DNA from: Blastococcus sp. Marseille-P5729
GTDB lineage: Bacteria; Actinomycetota; Actinomycetes; Mycobacteriales; Antricoccaceae
Assembly: GCF_900292035.1 (NCBI RefSeq)
Contig: NZ_OMPO01000001.1
Coordinates: forward strand, 999,192 to 1,063,191
DNA: 64,000 bases
Reading direction: 5' to 3'
Shown here: positions 50,337 through 58,688 of the stretch, in pieces
Layout: each line of letters begins with the position of its first letter
Position numbering within the stretch: the stretch's first letter is position 1
Notes under the pieces: model-generated
Told to the model about the DNA's origin: nothing
The model's input: only the letters and a program-made list of their open reading frames with translations
Database searches by the model: none
Program-made: the position numbers and the translations under genes

Positions 50337-51173
50337 CTAGACCGAGGCGACGCCGCGGCGCCAGTAGCCCATGAAGGACGACGAGGAGCGGTCGAAGCCG
50401 GCCCGCTTGGCGGCCGCGCGCACCGCCCGGATCATGCCCGCCTCGCCTGCTGCCCACAGATAGCTGCCCTCCGGCGCGCCCTCCGCCTCGTCCCAGAGCA
50501 GCTCCTCTTCCACGACGTCGCCATCCCCCACGGAGATGTCGAACGGCGGCACGTCGAGGACCGACTCGCCCCGGGCCCGCACCCGCCAGGTGACCCGGTC
50601 GGCATCCAGGGCGCGGACGTCGCTGACGTGCGGCACCTCGACGACCAACTCGTAGCGGACGCCGTCCGCCCGGGCCTGCAGAATGTTTGCCACAGCGGGA
50701 AGCGCAGTCTCGTCCGCGAGCAGCAGAACCCGGCGCGCGCCGCCGGGGTGGTAGGCCACACCGGCTGAGTCGTGCCCGGCTCGAACTCGGTCGGCGGCCA
50801 CCAGCAGCAGGCGCGACCCGATCGCGCCATCCTGGGCGTACGCGGAGGCGGGCCCTGCGCCGTCCGCCCGGGTGCCGTGCAGCACCACGTCGACGTCCAC
50901 CTCGGCGTCGCCGGGGCGCACCGCCGACAGCGTGTAGGTGCGGATGTCCGGTCGCGGATCCGCCCGCTGCCACGCCGCATACCAGTCGTCGACCAGCAGC
51001 TGGTCGAGCTGCGCGGGCGCTCCGAGGACCAGTTTCACCCGCTGGTCCAGTAGCGTTGCGCTGCACTGACCGAGGTCGTCGCCCCGCAGCGTGAGGCGCA
51101 TGAATGACTCGCTCAGCCGGGTGCGGGCAGCAAGCCGGACATCGAAGCAACGGTAGGGGTTGGGGTTGTTCAT
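50337..51173 (-). CDS. Siderophore-interacting protein (ViuB/SIP family)
   Basis: A 278-residue flavoprotein of the ferredoxin-reductase-like SIP family. Motifs: FMRLTLRGDDL, IRTYTLSAVRPGDAEVDVDV (FAD), LLLADETALPAVANIL (NAD(P)H) and YLWAAGEAGMIRAVR near the C-terminus. Such enzymes reduce ferric siderophores in the cytoplasm to release iron. The ATG overlaps the permease stop by 4 bases. It is the last gene of the uptake operon. Confidence 0.9.
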   Translation of the reverse strand: MNNPNPYRCFDVRLAARTRLSESFMRLTLRGDDLGQCSATLLDQRVKLVLGAPAQLDQLLVDDWYAAWQRADPRPDIRTYTLSAVRPGDAEVDVDVVLHGTRADGAGPASAYAQDGAIGSRLLLVAADRVRAGHDSAGVAYHPGGARRVLLLADETALPAVANILQARADGVRYELVVEVPHVSDVRALDADRVTWRVRARGESVLDVPPFDISVGDGDVVEEELLWDEAEGAPEGSYLWAAGEAGMIRAVRAAAKRAGFDRSSSSFMGYWRRGVASV

Positions 51174-53218
51174 TGATCAGCTCTCATTCTTCGCATCAAC
51201 CAGATGAAGTACGGCGCGCCGATCAGCGCGCACACCAGCCCGACAGGCAGCTGTGCCGGGGCGAGCACAGAACGGCCGACGGCGTCGGCCACCACGACGA
51301 CGAACGCGCCGACCAGAGCGGCCAGCGGCACCACGACCGCATGCCGGGGCCCGACCAGCAACCGGGCCAGGTGCGGGGCGGCCAGGCCGATGAAGCCGAT
51401 GACCCCCACCAGCGCGGTCGCGAGCGCCGTCAGCACCACCGCGAGCGCGACTGTGCCGATGCGGTTGCGGCCGATGGACACGCCGAGCACCCGCGGGGTC
51501 TGGTCGTCGACCTGCAGCAGGTCCCAGGTGCGGTGCATCCGCACGATCACTACCGCGGTCACCAGCAGGGCGGCAGCGAGCACCCACGTGCGCGGCAGCG
51601 CCGCTCCGTAGGTGGACCCGCCCAGCCAGGTGATCGCCTTCACCTGGTTCCACGGGTCCGAGCGCACGATGAGCAGGGTCGTGAGCGCGGTGCTCCCGGC
51701 GGAGATGCCGAGACCCACGAGCACCAGCCGGACGCCGTCCGCCCCGCTGCTGGCGGTGAGCCCGAGCAGCAGCGCGGCCGCGACCGCAGCTCCCACGAGG
51801 GCACCGGCGGTCACCAGCCCGTATCCGGCCGGGATCCCGAGTGCGTCCGTGCCGCCGAGCGTGACGATCGCCCCCAAGCCGGCTCCTCCGGTGACGCCGA
51901 GAATGCCCGGGTCGGCGAGCGGGTTGCGGGTGACGGTCTGCGTGAGCGCGCCGGCGATGCCCAGCGCCGCACCGGCGAGCAGGGCGCTGACCATCCGCGG
52001 CAGCCGCGCGTCGAGGATCAGTGTGATCCGGCCCGAGGCCTGACCTCGCACCCAGTTGGCGACGTCCCCGAGCAGCAGCCAGCCGTCTCCCGCCAGCAAC
52101 GCCAGCACCGCCGTCAGGCCGACGAGCGCGGCCACTGCCAGCACGGTGCGGACGGGGCAGCGGGCCGTCACGGCGAGCGGCGTCGACACGGCGGCGGGAG
52201 ATGACTCTGCCGCGCCCGTGCGCATGCGCCGCGACAGCGCGACCAGGAAGACCGCGCCGAGGACGGTGGTCGCCACGCCGGTCGGGATATCCACGGCCTC
52301 GAGCGAGCCGAACGCGGCGCGGACGCCGATGTCCGCGACGACGACGAGCAGCGCCCCGCACAGGGCGCTGGCGACCAGCAGGGGGCGCTGTCGGCGCAGC
52401 CCGGGCGCCCACCGGCGGATTCCGCGCGCGAGGGCGGGTGCGCACAACCCGACGAAGCCGAGCGGCCCGGCCAAGCTCACCGAGCAGGCGGTGAGGACCA
52501 CCGCAAGGGCCACCGCGGCAAGCCGGGTAGCGGCGACCGGGACGCCGAGCGAGCGGGCTGCATCATCTCCCAGCTGCAGCAGATCCAACCGGCGACCGAG
52601 CAGAAGCAGTCCCACGCCCGCGACGAGCACCGCGACCGCGGTCGGCAGTAGCCCGCGGGTGCTGCCCTGACCGAGCGAGCCCGACCCCCACGCGAACAGC
52701 CGGCTGGTCTCCTCCGAATAGAGCAGCAGCAGCACGGCCGTCACCGAGTGCAGCGTGAGCGCCAGCACGGATCCGGCGAGGATGAGCCGCACCGACGACC
52801 GAGATCCCGCCGAGAGCGCCAGCGCGGCGCCCGCGGCCAGCAGCCCGCCGACCAGCGCCGCCGCGGCGCCGGACAGCACGCCGACCCCGAGGCCGAACGC
52901 GGCGGACGCGGTCAGCGTCAGGTGCGCGCCGGCGTTCACCGCGAGCGTGTCCGGCGAGGCCAGCGGGTTACGGGTCACCGCCTGCAGGGCGCAGCCGGCC
53001 GCGCCGAGCGCTGCGCCCACGAGCAGGCCCACCACGAGCCGAAGTAGCCGGCTGCCGACCAGGATCACCGATGCCTCACGCGCGTCGGGCGACCAGATCG
53101 CTCTCAGGACGTCGACCGGCGCGATCGCCGCGGTGCCCTGCGAGAGGTGGGCGAAGCACACCGCCGCGAGCGCGGCGACGGCGATCGCGCCGAGCAGGAC
53201 CGCTCGCGCGCGGGCCAT
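51170..53218 (-). CDS. Iron-siderophore ABC permease, two fused FecCD domains
   Basis: A 682-residue membrane protein made of two FecCD/BtuC-like halves (about 1-335 and 355-682), each with some ten helices and each with the motifs RLLR/RLPR plus TRNPLA(S/D)P and GFVGL/GFIGL followed by (A)P-LAR, the coupling region to the ATPase. The permease is thus a FhuB-like single-chain dimer. It starts one base inside the stop of the binding-protein gene. No second permease gene is present, which fits the fusion. Confidence 0.92.
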   Translation of the reverse strand: MARARAVLLGAIAVAALAAVCFAHLSQGTAAIAPVDVLRAIWSPDAREASVILVGSRLLRLVVGLLVGAALGAAGCALQAVTRNPLASPDTLAVNAGAHLTLTASAAFGLGVGVLSGAAAALVGGLLAAGAALALSAGSRSSVRLILAGSVLALTLHSVTAVLLLLYSEETSRLFAWGSGSLGQGSTRGLLPTAVAVLVAGVGLLLLGRRLDLLQLGDDAARSLGVPVAATRLAAVALAVVLTACSVSLAGPLGFVGLCAPALARGIRRWAPGLRRQRPLLVASALCGALLVVVADIGVRAAFGSLEAVDIPTGVATTVLGAVFLVALSRRMRTGAAESSPAAVSTPLAVTARCPVRTVLAVAALVGLTAVLALLAGDGWLLLGDVANWVRGQASGRITLILDARLPRMVSALLAGAALGIAGALTQTVTRNPLADPGILGVTGGAGLGAIVTLGGTDALGIPAGYGLVTAGALVGAAVAAALLLGLTASSGADGVRLVLVGLGISAGSTALTTLLIVRSDPWNQVKAITWLGGSTYGAALPRTWVLAAALLVTAVVIVRMHRTWDLLQVDDQTPRVLGVSIGRNRIGTVALAVVLTALATALVGVIGFIGLAAPHLARLLVGPRHAVVVPLAALVGAFVVVVADAVGRSVLAPAQLPVGLVCALIGAPYFIWLMRRMRADQ

Positions 53219-54192
53219 CAGCTCGCGAACACCTTCACGTATGCCTCGGCGAGCTGTTGCAGCGAGCGCGGTCCCCCGTACATCCAGATACCGTCGCCGA
53301 ACTCGGTGATCGCGCCGGACTGCACGTAAGGCAGGTTGGCCCAGACCGGGTTCGTCGACAGGAGATCCTTGACGGGGTCCCCCTCTGGATCGGCCCAGTA
53401 GAGAAGGTGCGTGTCAGCTGGCAGCGTCGTCATCGCCTCAAGGTCGTAGGTTTGCAGTCCCCACGCGTCGTCTCCCGGCCCGGTGAAGGCGTTCTGCAGC
53501 CCGAGCTGCTCGGCGATCGCACCTGGGATGGACCGGGTCGCGTGCATCCGGAAGGAGACCTGGTTGCCCTCCCCGTAGACGTAGGCAAAGGCGTACGGCG
53601 CGGGATCCGCCGATGCGATCTGGGTCTTGGCGTCGGCCAGGGTCTGGTCGAGCTCGGCGAGGATCTCCGCACCCTTCTCGCTCTTGCCCAGCAGCTTCGC
53701 GGTGGTCTCGAAGTTCTCGCGCACCTGCTCGATCGGCGCGTTCGCGTCCGCGGACTCGAGCAGCACGACAGGCGCCATCTGCTCCATCTGCTCCAGCGCC
53801 CCCTCGGGGATCGACTCCTTGACACCGAGGATGAGGTCGGGGTCGGCCTTGCCGATCGACTCGGCGCTCGGCTCGGCGCGCAGGCCGACGTCGACCGGGT
53901 CACCGGCCACCTCCACAGCGGTGTCCCAGGCCTGAAATCCCTTGATGTCAGCGATCCCGGCCGGTTCAACACCCAGTGCGAGCACGTCCTCGGTCTGCTG
54001 CCACTCGAGCGTGACAACTCGGGTCGCGGGCCCGTCGAGCGTGACCTCCTTGCCGCGGGCATCGGTCACGGTGATCTTCTCGCCGCCCTGGCCTGATCGC
54101 TCATCGGCCGCCTCATCGGTGGTTCCGCACGCCGTCAGGGCGAGCGTGAGGACGGTGAGCAGGGCAGGCAGCAGCCTACGCATGGTGCGCAT
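53218..54192 (-). CDS. Iron-siderophore substrate-binding lipoprotein
   Basis: A 324-residue protein. The signal peptide RRLLPALLTVLTLALTAC ends in the lipobox LTAC (Cys at about residue 22), so it is membrane-anchored outside the cell. The FecB/BtuF-type fold covers residues 38-324, with PATRVVTLEWQQTEDVLALG, IGKADPDLILG and the C-terminal GPRSLQQLAEAYV. AAGGA precedes the ATG. It delivers a ferric siderophore to the fused permease. Confidence 0.92.
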   Translation of the reverse strand: MRTMRRLLPALLTVLTLALTACGTTDEAADERSGQGGEKITVTDARGKEVTLDGPATRVVTLEWQQTEDVLALGVEPAGIADIKGFQAWDTAVEVAGDPVDVGLRAEPSAESIGKADPDLILGVKESIPEGALEQMEQMAPVVLLESADANAPIEQVRENFETTAKLLGKSEKGAEILAELDQTLADAKTQIASADPAPYAFAYVYGEGNQVSFRMHATRSIPGAIAEQLGLQNAFTGPGDDAWGLQTYDLEAMTTLPADTHLLYWADPEGDPVKDLLSTNPVWANLPYVQSGAITEFGDGIWMYGGPRSLQQLAEAYVKVFAS

Positions 54193-54228
54193 ATGTGGGT
54201 TCCTTCGTTGATTGATGGGGTCGTGCGG

Positions 54229-55053
54229 TCAGCCGGCCAGCGCCGGTGTGGGCGCGCGCAGGGATCCCAGCGCGCAGATACGACGACGTCCGCACCCGTC
54301 ATCGAGCAGATCGATGTCCACGCAATAGGCCTCTGACAGCGGTTCCGGCCGCAGCACCTCGGACGGTGGCCCGTACGCGCGGATCCGGCCCTCGACGAGC
54401 AGCGCAACCTCGTCCGCGACCGCCGCGGCGTGATTGAGGTCGTGCAGCACGATGCCGATGGCCACCGAGTGGGCGTCGGCGAGCTCGCGCACCAGCGCGA
54501 GCAGCTCGGTCTGGTAGCGCAGATCGAGGTGGTTCGTCGGCTCGTCCAGCAGCAGCACCGGGGTCTGTTGGGCCAGGCAGCTCGCGAGCCAGACGCGCTG
54601 CCGCTGCCCGCCCGACAGCTGATCGACGGGTTGCTGGGCGAGGTCCTCCACGCCGGTCAGGCGCAGCGCTCGCGTGATGGCCGCCGCGCCGCCCTCGTCA
54701 CGACCGCTCCATCGGTGCTGGTGGGGAAAGCGCCCGTACCCCACGACGTCGGCGACCGAGGCGCCCAGCGGGGTGGGCCGCTGCTGGCTGAGCAGGGTGA
54801 GCGCGCGGGCCAGCTGCCGCGGCCGCAGGGTGGCGATGTCGCGGGCCCCATCGGGTCCGTTGATCGCGACCGACCCGCTGTCGATCGGGTGCAGACCTGA
54901 CAGCGCCCGCAGAAGAGTGGACTTGCCGCTGCCGTTGGGGCCGATCAACGCCGTCACCCGGCCGGGCTGAAGCTGTAGTGACGCTGCGTGTACGACCTCG
55001 GTACGGTCGTACGACGCGCTCACGTCGGTCGCGATCAGCTCTGCGAAGTTCAC
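54229..55053 (-). CDS. Iron-siderophore ABC transporter ATPase
   Basis: A 274-residue ATPase of the FecE/FhuC type: Walker A GPNGSGKSTLLRALSG, Q-loop region, signature LSGGQRQRVWLA, Walker B VLLLDEPTNHLDLR and the switch His in GIVLHDLNHA. The start is GTG at 55053, just 2 bases from the iron box, so translation probably begins on a leaderless or near-leaderless message. It is the first gene of the operon that also holds the binding protein, permease and SIP. Confidence 0.94.
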   Translation of the reverse strand: MNFAELIATDVSASYDRTEVVHAASLQLQPGRVTALIGPNGSGKSTLLRALSGLHPIDSGSVAINGPDGARDIATLRPRQLARALTLLSQQRPTPLGASVADVVGYGRFPHQHRWSGRDEGGAAAITRALRLTGVEDLAQQPVDQLSGGQRQRVWLASCLAQQTPVLLLDEPTNHLDLRYQTELLALVRELADAHSVAIGIVLHDLNHAAAVADEVALLVEGRIRAYGPPSEVLRPEPLSEAYCVDIDLLDDGCGRRRICALGSLRAPTPALAG

Positions 55054-55055
55054 GC

Positions 55056-55080
55056 CACTAAGGTAAGGCTTACCTTAGTG
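55056..55080 (-). promoter_or_regulatory. DtxR/IdeR-type iron box
   Basis: A perfect palindrome with 12-base arms, CACTAAGGTAAG-G-CTTACCTTAGTG on the plus strand. It closely matches the 19-bp IdeR/DtxR consensus (TTAGGTTAGGCTAACCTAA type). It lies directly before the ATPase gene, so the iron-loaded repressor would cover the transcription start. Confidence 0.85.
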
Positions 55081-55098
55081 CGAATCAAGCGACGTGTG

Positions 55099-56010
55099 TC
55101 ACACCCCCGGGCTGGAGGGTGCGACCGTCATCTCCGAGACTGGGGCCATGTCGACCGACACCGCGAGCTTGGAGTCCTTGGCCTCGGTGAAGATGACGCC
55201 GCGCACCGGTGGCACGTCGCGGTAGTCCCGGCCCCATGCGGTGGTCGCGTGGGCGTCATTGCAACGCTTGTTGTTCGTCGGGTCGACTGCCAGCCAGTCG
55301 GTTCCGGGAATCCACGCAGCCGCCCACGCGTGGGTAGCGTCGGCACCGATCAGCCGCTCCTTGCCGGGCGGCGGGAAGGTGCGCAGGTAGCCCGAGACAT
55401 ATCGGCCGGCCAGGCCGTGGCTGCGCAGGCAGCCGATGAGCACCTGAGCGAAGTCCTGGCACACGCCGGCCTTCAGTTGTAGCGCCTTGGTGGCGGGGGT
55501 GGAGACGTTCGTCGACTCGTGCGAGTACGTGAAGTCGTGGTAGATCCGGGTGTTGAGGTCGTCGACCGCCTCGCCGATCGGCCGGCCGGGCGGGAACGAC
55601 GCGGCGGCGTACTCGAACAGCTCAGGGGTGATCTCGATCAGCGACGAGTCGAGGGTGTAGTCGATGGCCTGCCACGCGTTCGGGTCGTCACTGTGGTCGG
55701 GACGCGCCTGCTCCCACGGCATGCCGAGCGCGCTCTCGTCGTACTCGGGATCACGTACCTCGACCACGCTGACCCCGGCTACGACGAGCTCGCGATGCGC
55801 GGTCGTCACGTGGAAGTAGGTCTGGGTGTTGCCGTGAATGTCGACGAAGCGGTACTGGTCGGCAGGGCTGGGCGAGATGCGGGTCTCGTGCGCCAGGCAC
55901 GTTTGCGCCGGCAGGTCACGCGGACGCATGAACGTCGCGCCGTACGAGTCGGTGACATCGTCGTCGTACGTGTAGGTCGTCTTGTGCTCGATGCGATACA
56001 GCTGGGTCAT
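55099..56010 (-). CDS. Transglutaminase-like cysteine peptidase-fold protein
   Basis: A 303-residue protein. The N-terminal Bact_transglu_N beta domain (RIEHKTTYTYDDDVTDSYG; residues 5-85) is followed by a transglutaminase core with catalytic Cys184 (AGVCQDFAQV), His227 (DATHAWA) and Asp243 (AVDPTNN). No signal peptide, so probably cytoplasmic. It is the third gene of a coupled cluster; its ATG overlaps the stop of the ATP-grasp/alpha-E gene by 4 bases. The family may cleave or form amide bonds; the substrate is unknown. Confidence 0.9.
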   Translation of the reverse strand: MTQLYRIEHKTTYTYDDDVTDSYGATFMRPRDLPAQTCLAHETRISPSPADQYRFVDIHGNTQTYFHVTTAHRELVVAGVSVVEVRDPEYDESALGMPWEQARPDHSDDPNAWQAIDYTLDSSLIEITPELFEYAAASFPPGRPIGEAVDDLNTRIYHDFTYSHESTNVSTPATKALQLKAGVCQDFAQVLIGCLRSHGLAGRYVSGYLRTFPPPGKERLIGADATHAWAAAWIPGTDWLAVDPTNNKRCNDAHATTAWGRDYRDVPPVRGVIFTEAKDSKLAVSVDMAPVSEMTVAPSSPGV

Positions 56011-58688
56011 ACCGCCCCCTCCGCGGCATAGTGCCCCTCTGACATCGCCCGCTGCTCGCCGACCTGCGACAGATGCACCTCGTGCATCCGCTGACCGATG
56101 GCTTGGACGGCGTCGTAGAGCTCACCGAGATACTCGTGCAGCTGAGCGCGCTGCCCGGTCTGGTCCACGCGCGAGCACCCGACGACGTCGAGTTCCTCCA
56201 GCAGGGTACGCGCCGTGCCGACGGCCTTCTTGACCTCGCCGCCCGGGTCGCCCTGGGCGAGCTGCTCGGCGCTGATCGCGAGCTTGTCGAGGGCGAAGAT
56301 CACCGAACGTGGATTGTTGGTGTCCAGCAGCAGCAGTCGGAGCACCCCCTCGATGTGGGCGCGTCCGCGGTAGCGACGGCGGTAGGTCACGATGCTCTCG
56401 GTCGCGGTCAGCACGCCGTCGATGATCATCGCGTCGACGTACGGGGTGAACCGCATGCAGATCGTGGAGCGCAGCAGCGCGACCACGTGCAGCGCCCGCT
56501 CGATCGCGCGTCCGGAGTCCAGCAGCCGCCATCCCGGGTCGGTGATCATGTTGTCGTAGAAGATGCCCGACAGGCTCAGCATCCCGACCAGCGCGGTCTC
56601 GCTGGAGCGCACGAGCTGGTCGTTGCGCAGCGGACGTCCGCGCATCGGCGGAAGGCTCTGGCGCATGCTGCCCAGCTGCTGGGTCATACCCTCGTCGCGC
56701 ACCGCCGCCAGCGCGCGCTCGACGCCGCCCAGAGCCAGCCACACGTCGGCGGAGAACTGATCACGCACCTCCTGCAGCGCGCCGCTCAACCGCTGCAGCG
56801 ACTGGGCGACAGTTCCGAGGCGGTCCCGTTCGGTCAGCAGCGAGCGCAGCTCGGCGGCCACATCGGCCGGGCTGTCCAGGAAGCCCGGGTAGGTGGTGCT
56901 GACTTGCGTCATCGCCTGCCGGAGGGTCTGCAGGGCCTCGCCGGTCTCGCCGCGCGGGGTGTGCGCCAGGTCCGCGCTGATCTCACGCACCGACAGAATC
57001 AACCGCAGCAGGTCCTCGGCCCGGGCGGAATACCGCCCGATCCAGAACAGGTCCGACAGGATGCGCGGCGAGGAGGCGAAGAAGGGGTCCGGCGGCGCGT
57101 AGGACGGACCGTCGTGCAGCCAGCCGGTGGACGCCGGGTCGGCATTCTCGTCCATCAGCACCCAGACGTCCTTGTTGGTGGACTGCCCGTGACGGCTGTA
57201 GAACGGCTGCGCCGGGGCCGCGTCGGGGGCGTCGGTCTGCGCGGCCGACGGGTCCGAGCCCAGCATCACTCGCGCAAGCCCGCCGCGCATCACCGCGTAC
57301 CGGTCATCGGCGCTGACGGCGAAGGTCCGCAGGATCACCGGGCGCGGCACGACCTCCCGGTCGATGTACACCGGCGCGTGCGAGAGGGTCAGCGGCTCCT
57401 GGCCCACCCACCCGGACGGGTCGGCCTCGACCCTCGCTCGCAGCTCGTCGAGCGCGGCGGCGTCCAGGTTGCCGGCGTAGACGCTCGGGCCCTTGTCGCG
57501 ATCGATCGGGCGCACGACGAAGCGCGGCAGGCCCGCCAGCACGTGAGAGCGCGCCTTCTCATCTCCGCACCACCAGGTCTGGACCGAGGGCAGCAGCAGC
57601 TCCTCCCCGAGCAGCTCGCGGCACAACGCCGGCAGGAACGGCATCAGGCCCGGGTTCTCCAGCACCCCGCTCCCGAATCCGTTGAGCACCGCGACGGTCT
57701 GGCGACGGGCGGCGTCGAGCAGCCCCGGAACCCCCAGCCGTGACCCGGAGCGCAGAAACAGCGGGTCTGTCCAGGCGGCGTCGACGCGACGGACGATGAC
57801 GTCCACCTCGTCGGTCCGGCCTGCCGAGCGCATCCACACCCGACCGTCGCGCATGGTGAGGTCCGAGCCCTCGACGAGCGGATAGCCCAGCATGGAAGCG
57901 AAGTAGGCCTGATCGAAGGCGGTCTCGCTGTTGGCTCCGGGGCTGAGCACGACCACCTGGGGTACGTCGATCTTCGGGGCGGCGTCGGCGCACGCCTTGC
58001 GGCAGGCGTTGAAGAACGGCAACAGCCGGTCGATCTGGACGTCGTGATGCACCTCGGGGTAGAGGCGCGAGAGCACCCGGCGGTTCTCCATCGCGTACGC
58101 CGCGCCGGACGGCGCCTGAGTGCGGTCACCGATGACCTGCCAGTGGCCGTCCGGCCCGCGGCCGAGGTCGACCGCGGCGAGCGCCAACTGGTGCGGGCCA
58201 GGCGTCCTGACCCCGTGCGCGAGTCGCAGGTAGCCGCCGTGCTCCATCACGACACGCGTGGGGATCTGGCCACTGGCCAACAGCCGCTGCTCGCCATACA
58301 GGTCGACCAGGATCGCCTCGAGCAACCGTACCCGCTGCTCCACGCCCGCCTCGATGGCCTTCCAGTCCTCGGCGCCGATCACGAGTGGCAGGACGTCGAG
58401 CTGCCACGGCTCGCTGCGCGAGACGGTCGTCGGCTTGCCGTCGTCGTCGGTGGTCGCCTCGATACGGTTGTAGGTGACGCCGTCGTCCTCAAGGAATCGA
58501 GCGGCCTGGGCGGCTAGCCGCGAGAGGTCCGGCGCGCCGTTCTTGTCGAACGAGGCGAATACCGGCTTCCAGTGCTCCCGCGCCGCTCCCCTGTCGGCCA
58601 CCTCGTCGTACGGCGTGGCGCCCACCGTTCCCTCGGTCTCGAGGACGTACTGCCGCGAGCGGCGCAGGTAGTCATCCAGCGAGCTCAC
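56007..58688 (-). CDS. Circularly permuted ATP-grasp / alpha-E fusion protein
   Basis: An 893-residue protein with two parts that many bacteria encode as separate genes (COG2308 and COG2307). The N-terminal half (about 75-480) is the circularly permuted type 2 ATP-grasp: GDRTQAPSGAAYAMENRR, VVVLSPGANSETAFDQAYFA, EGSDLTMRDGRVW, AVLNGFGSGVLENPGLMPFL and FVVRPIDRDKG. The alpha-E helical domain begins at about residue 543 (RILSDLFWIGRYSARAEDLL) and ends near 880. The start is GTG at 58688, overlapping the upstream stop by 4 bases; the frame is open further but its residues are not conserved. ATP-grasp enzymes of this kind are predicted peptide ligases; the product is unknown. Confidence 0.9.
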   Translation of the reverse strand: MSSLDDYLRRSRQYVLETEGTVGATPYDEVADRGAAREHWKPVFASFDKNGAPDLSRLAAQAARFLEDDGVTYNRIEATTDDDGKPTTVSRSEPWQLDVLPLVIGAEDWKAIEAGVEQRVRLLEAILVDLYGEQRLLASGQIPTRVVMEHGGYLRLAHGVRTPGPHQLALAAVDLGRGPDGHWQVIGDRTQAPSGAAYAMENRRVLSRLYPEVHHDVQIDRLLPFFNACRKACADAAPKIDVPQVVVLSPGANSETAFDQAYFASMLGYPLVEGSDLTMRDGRVWMRSAGRTDEVDVIVRRVDAAWTDPLFLRSGSRLGVPGLLDAARRQTVAVLNGFGSGVLENPGLMPFLPALCRELLGEELLLPSVQTWWCGDEKARSHVLAGLPRFVVRPIDRDKGPSVYAGNLDAAALDELRARVEADPSGWVGQEPLTLSHAPVYIDREVVPRPVILRTFAVSADDRYAVMRGGLARVMLGSDPSAAQTDAPDAAPAQPFYSRHGQSTNKDVWVLMDENADPASTGWLHDGPSYAPPDPFFASSPRILSDLFWIGRYSARAEDLLRLILSVREISADLAHTPRGETGEALQTLRQAMTQVSTTYPGFLDSPADVAAELRSLLTERDRLGTVAQSLQRLSGALQEVRDQFSADVWLALGGVERALAAVRDEGMTQQLGSMRQSLPPMRGRPLRNDQLVRSSETALVGMLSLSGIFYDNMITDPGWRLLDSGRAIERALHVVALLRSTICMRFTPYVDAMIIDGVLTATESIVTYRRRYRGRAHIEGVLRLLLLDTNNPRSVIFALDKLAISAEQLAQGDPGGEVKKAVGTARTLLEELDVVGCSRVDQTGQRAQLHEYLGELYDAVQAIGQRMHEVHLSQVGEQRAMSEGHYAAEGAV

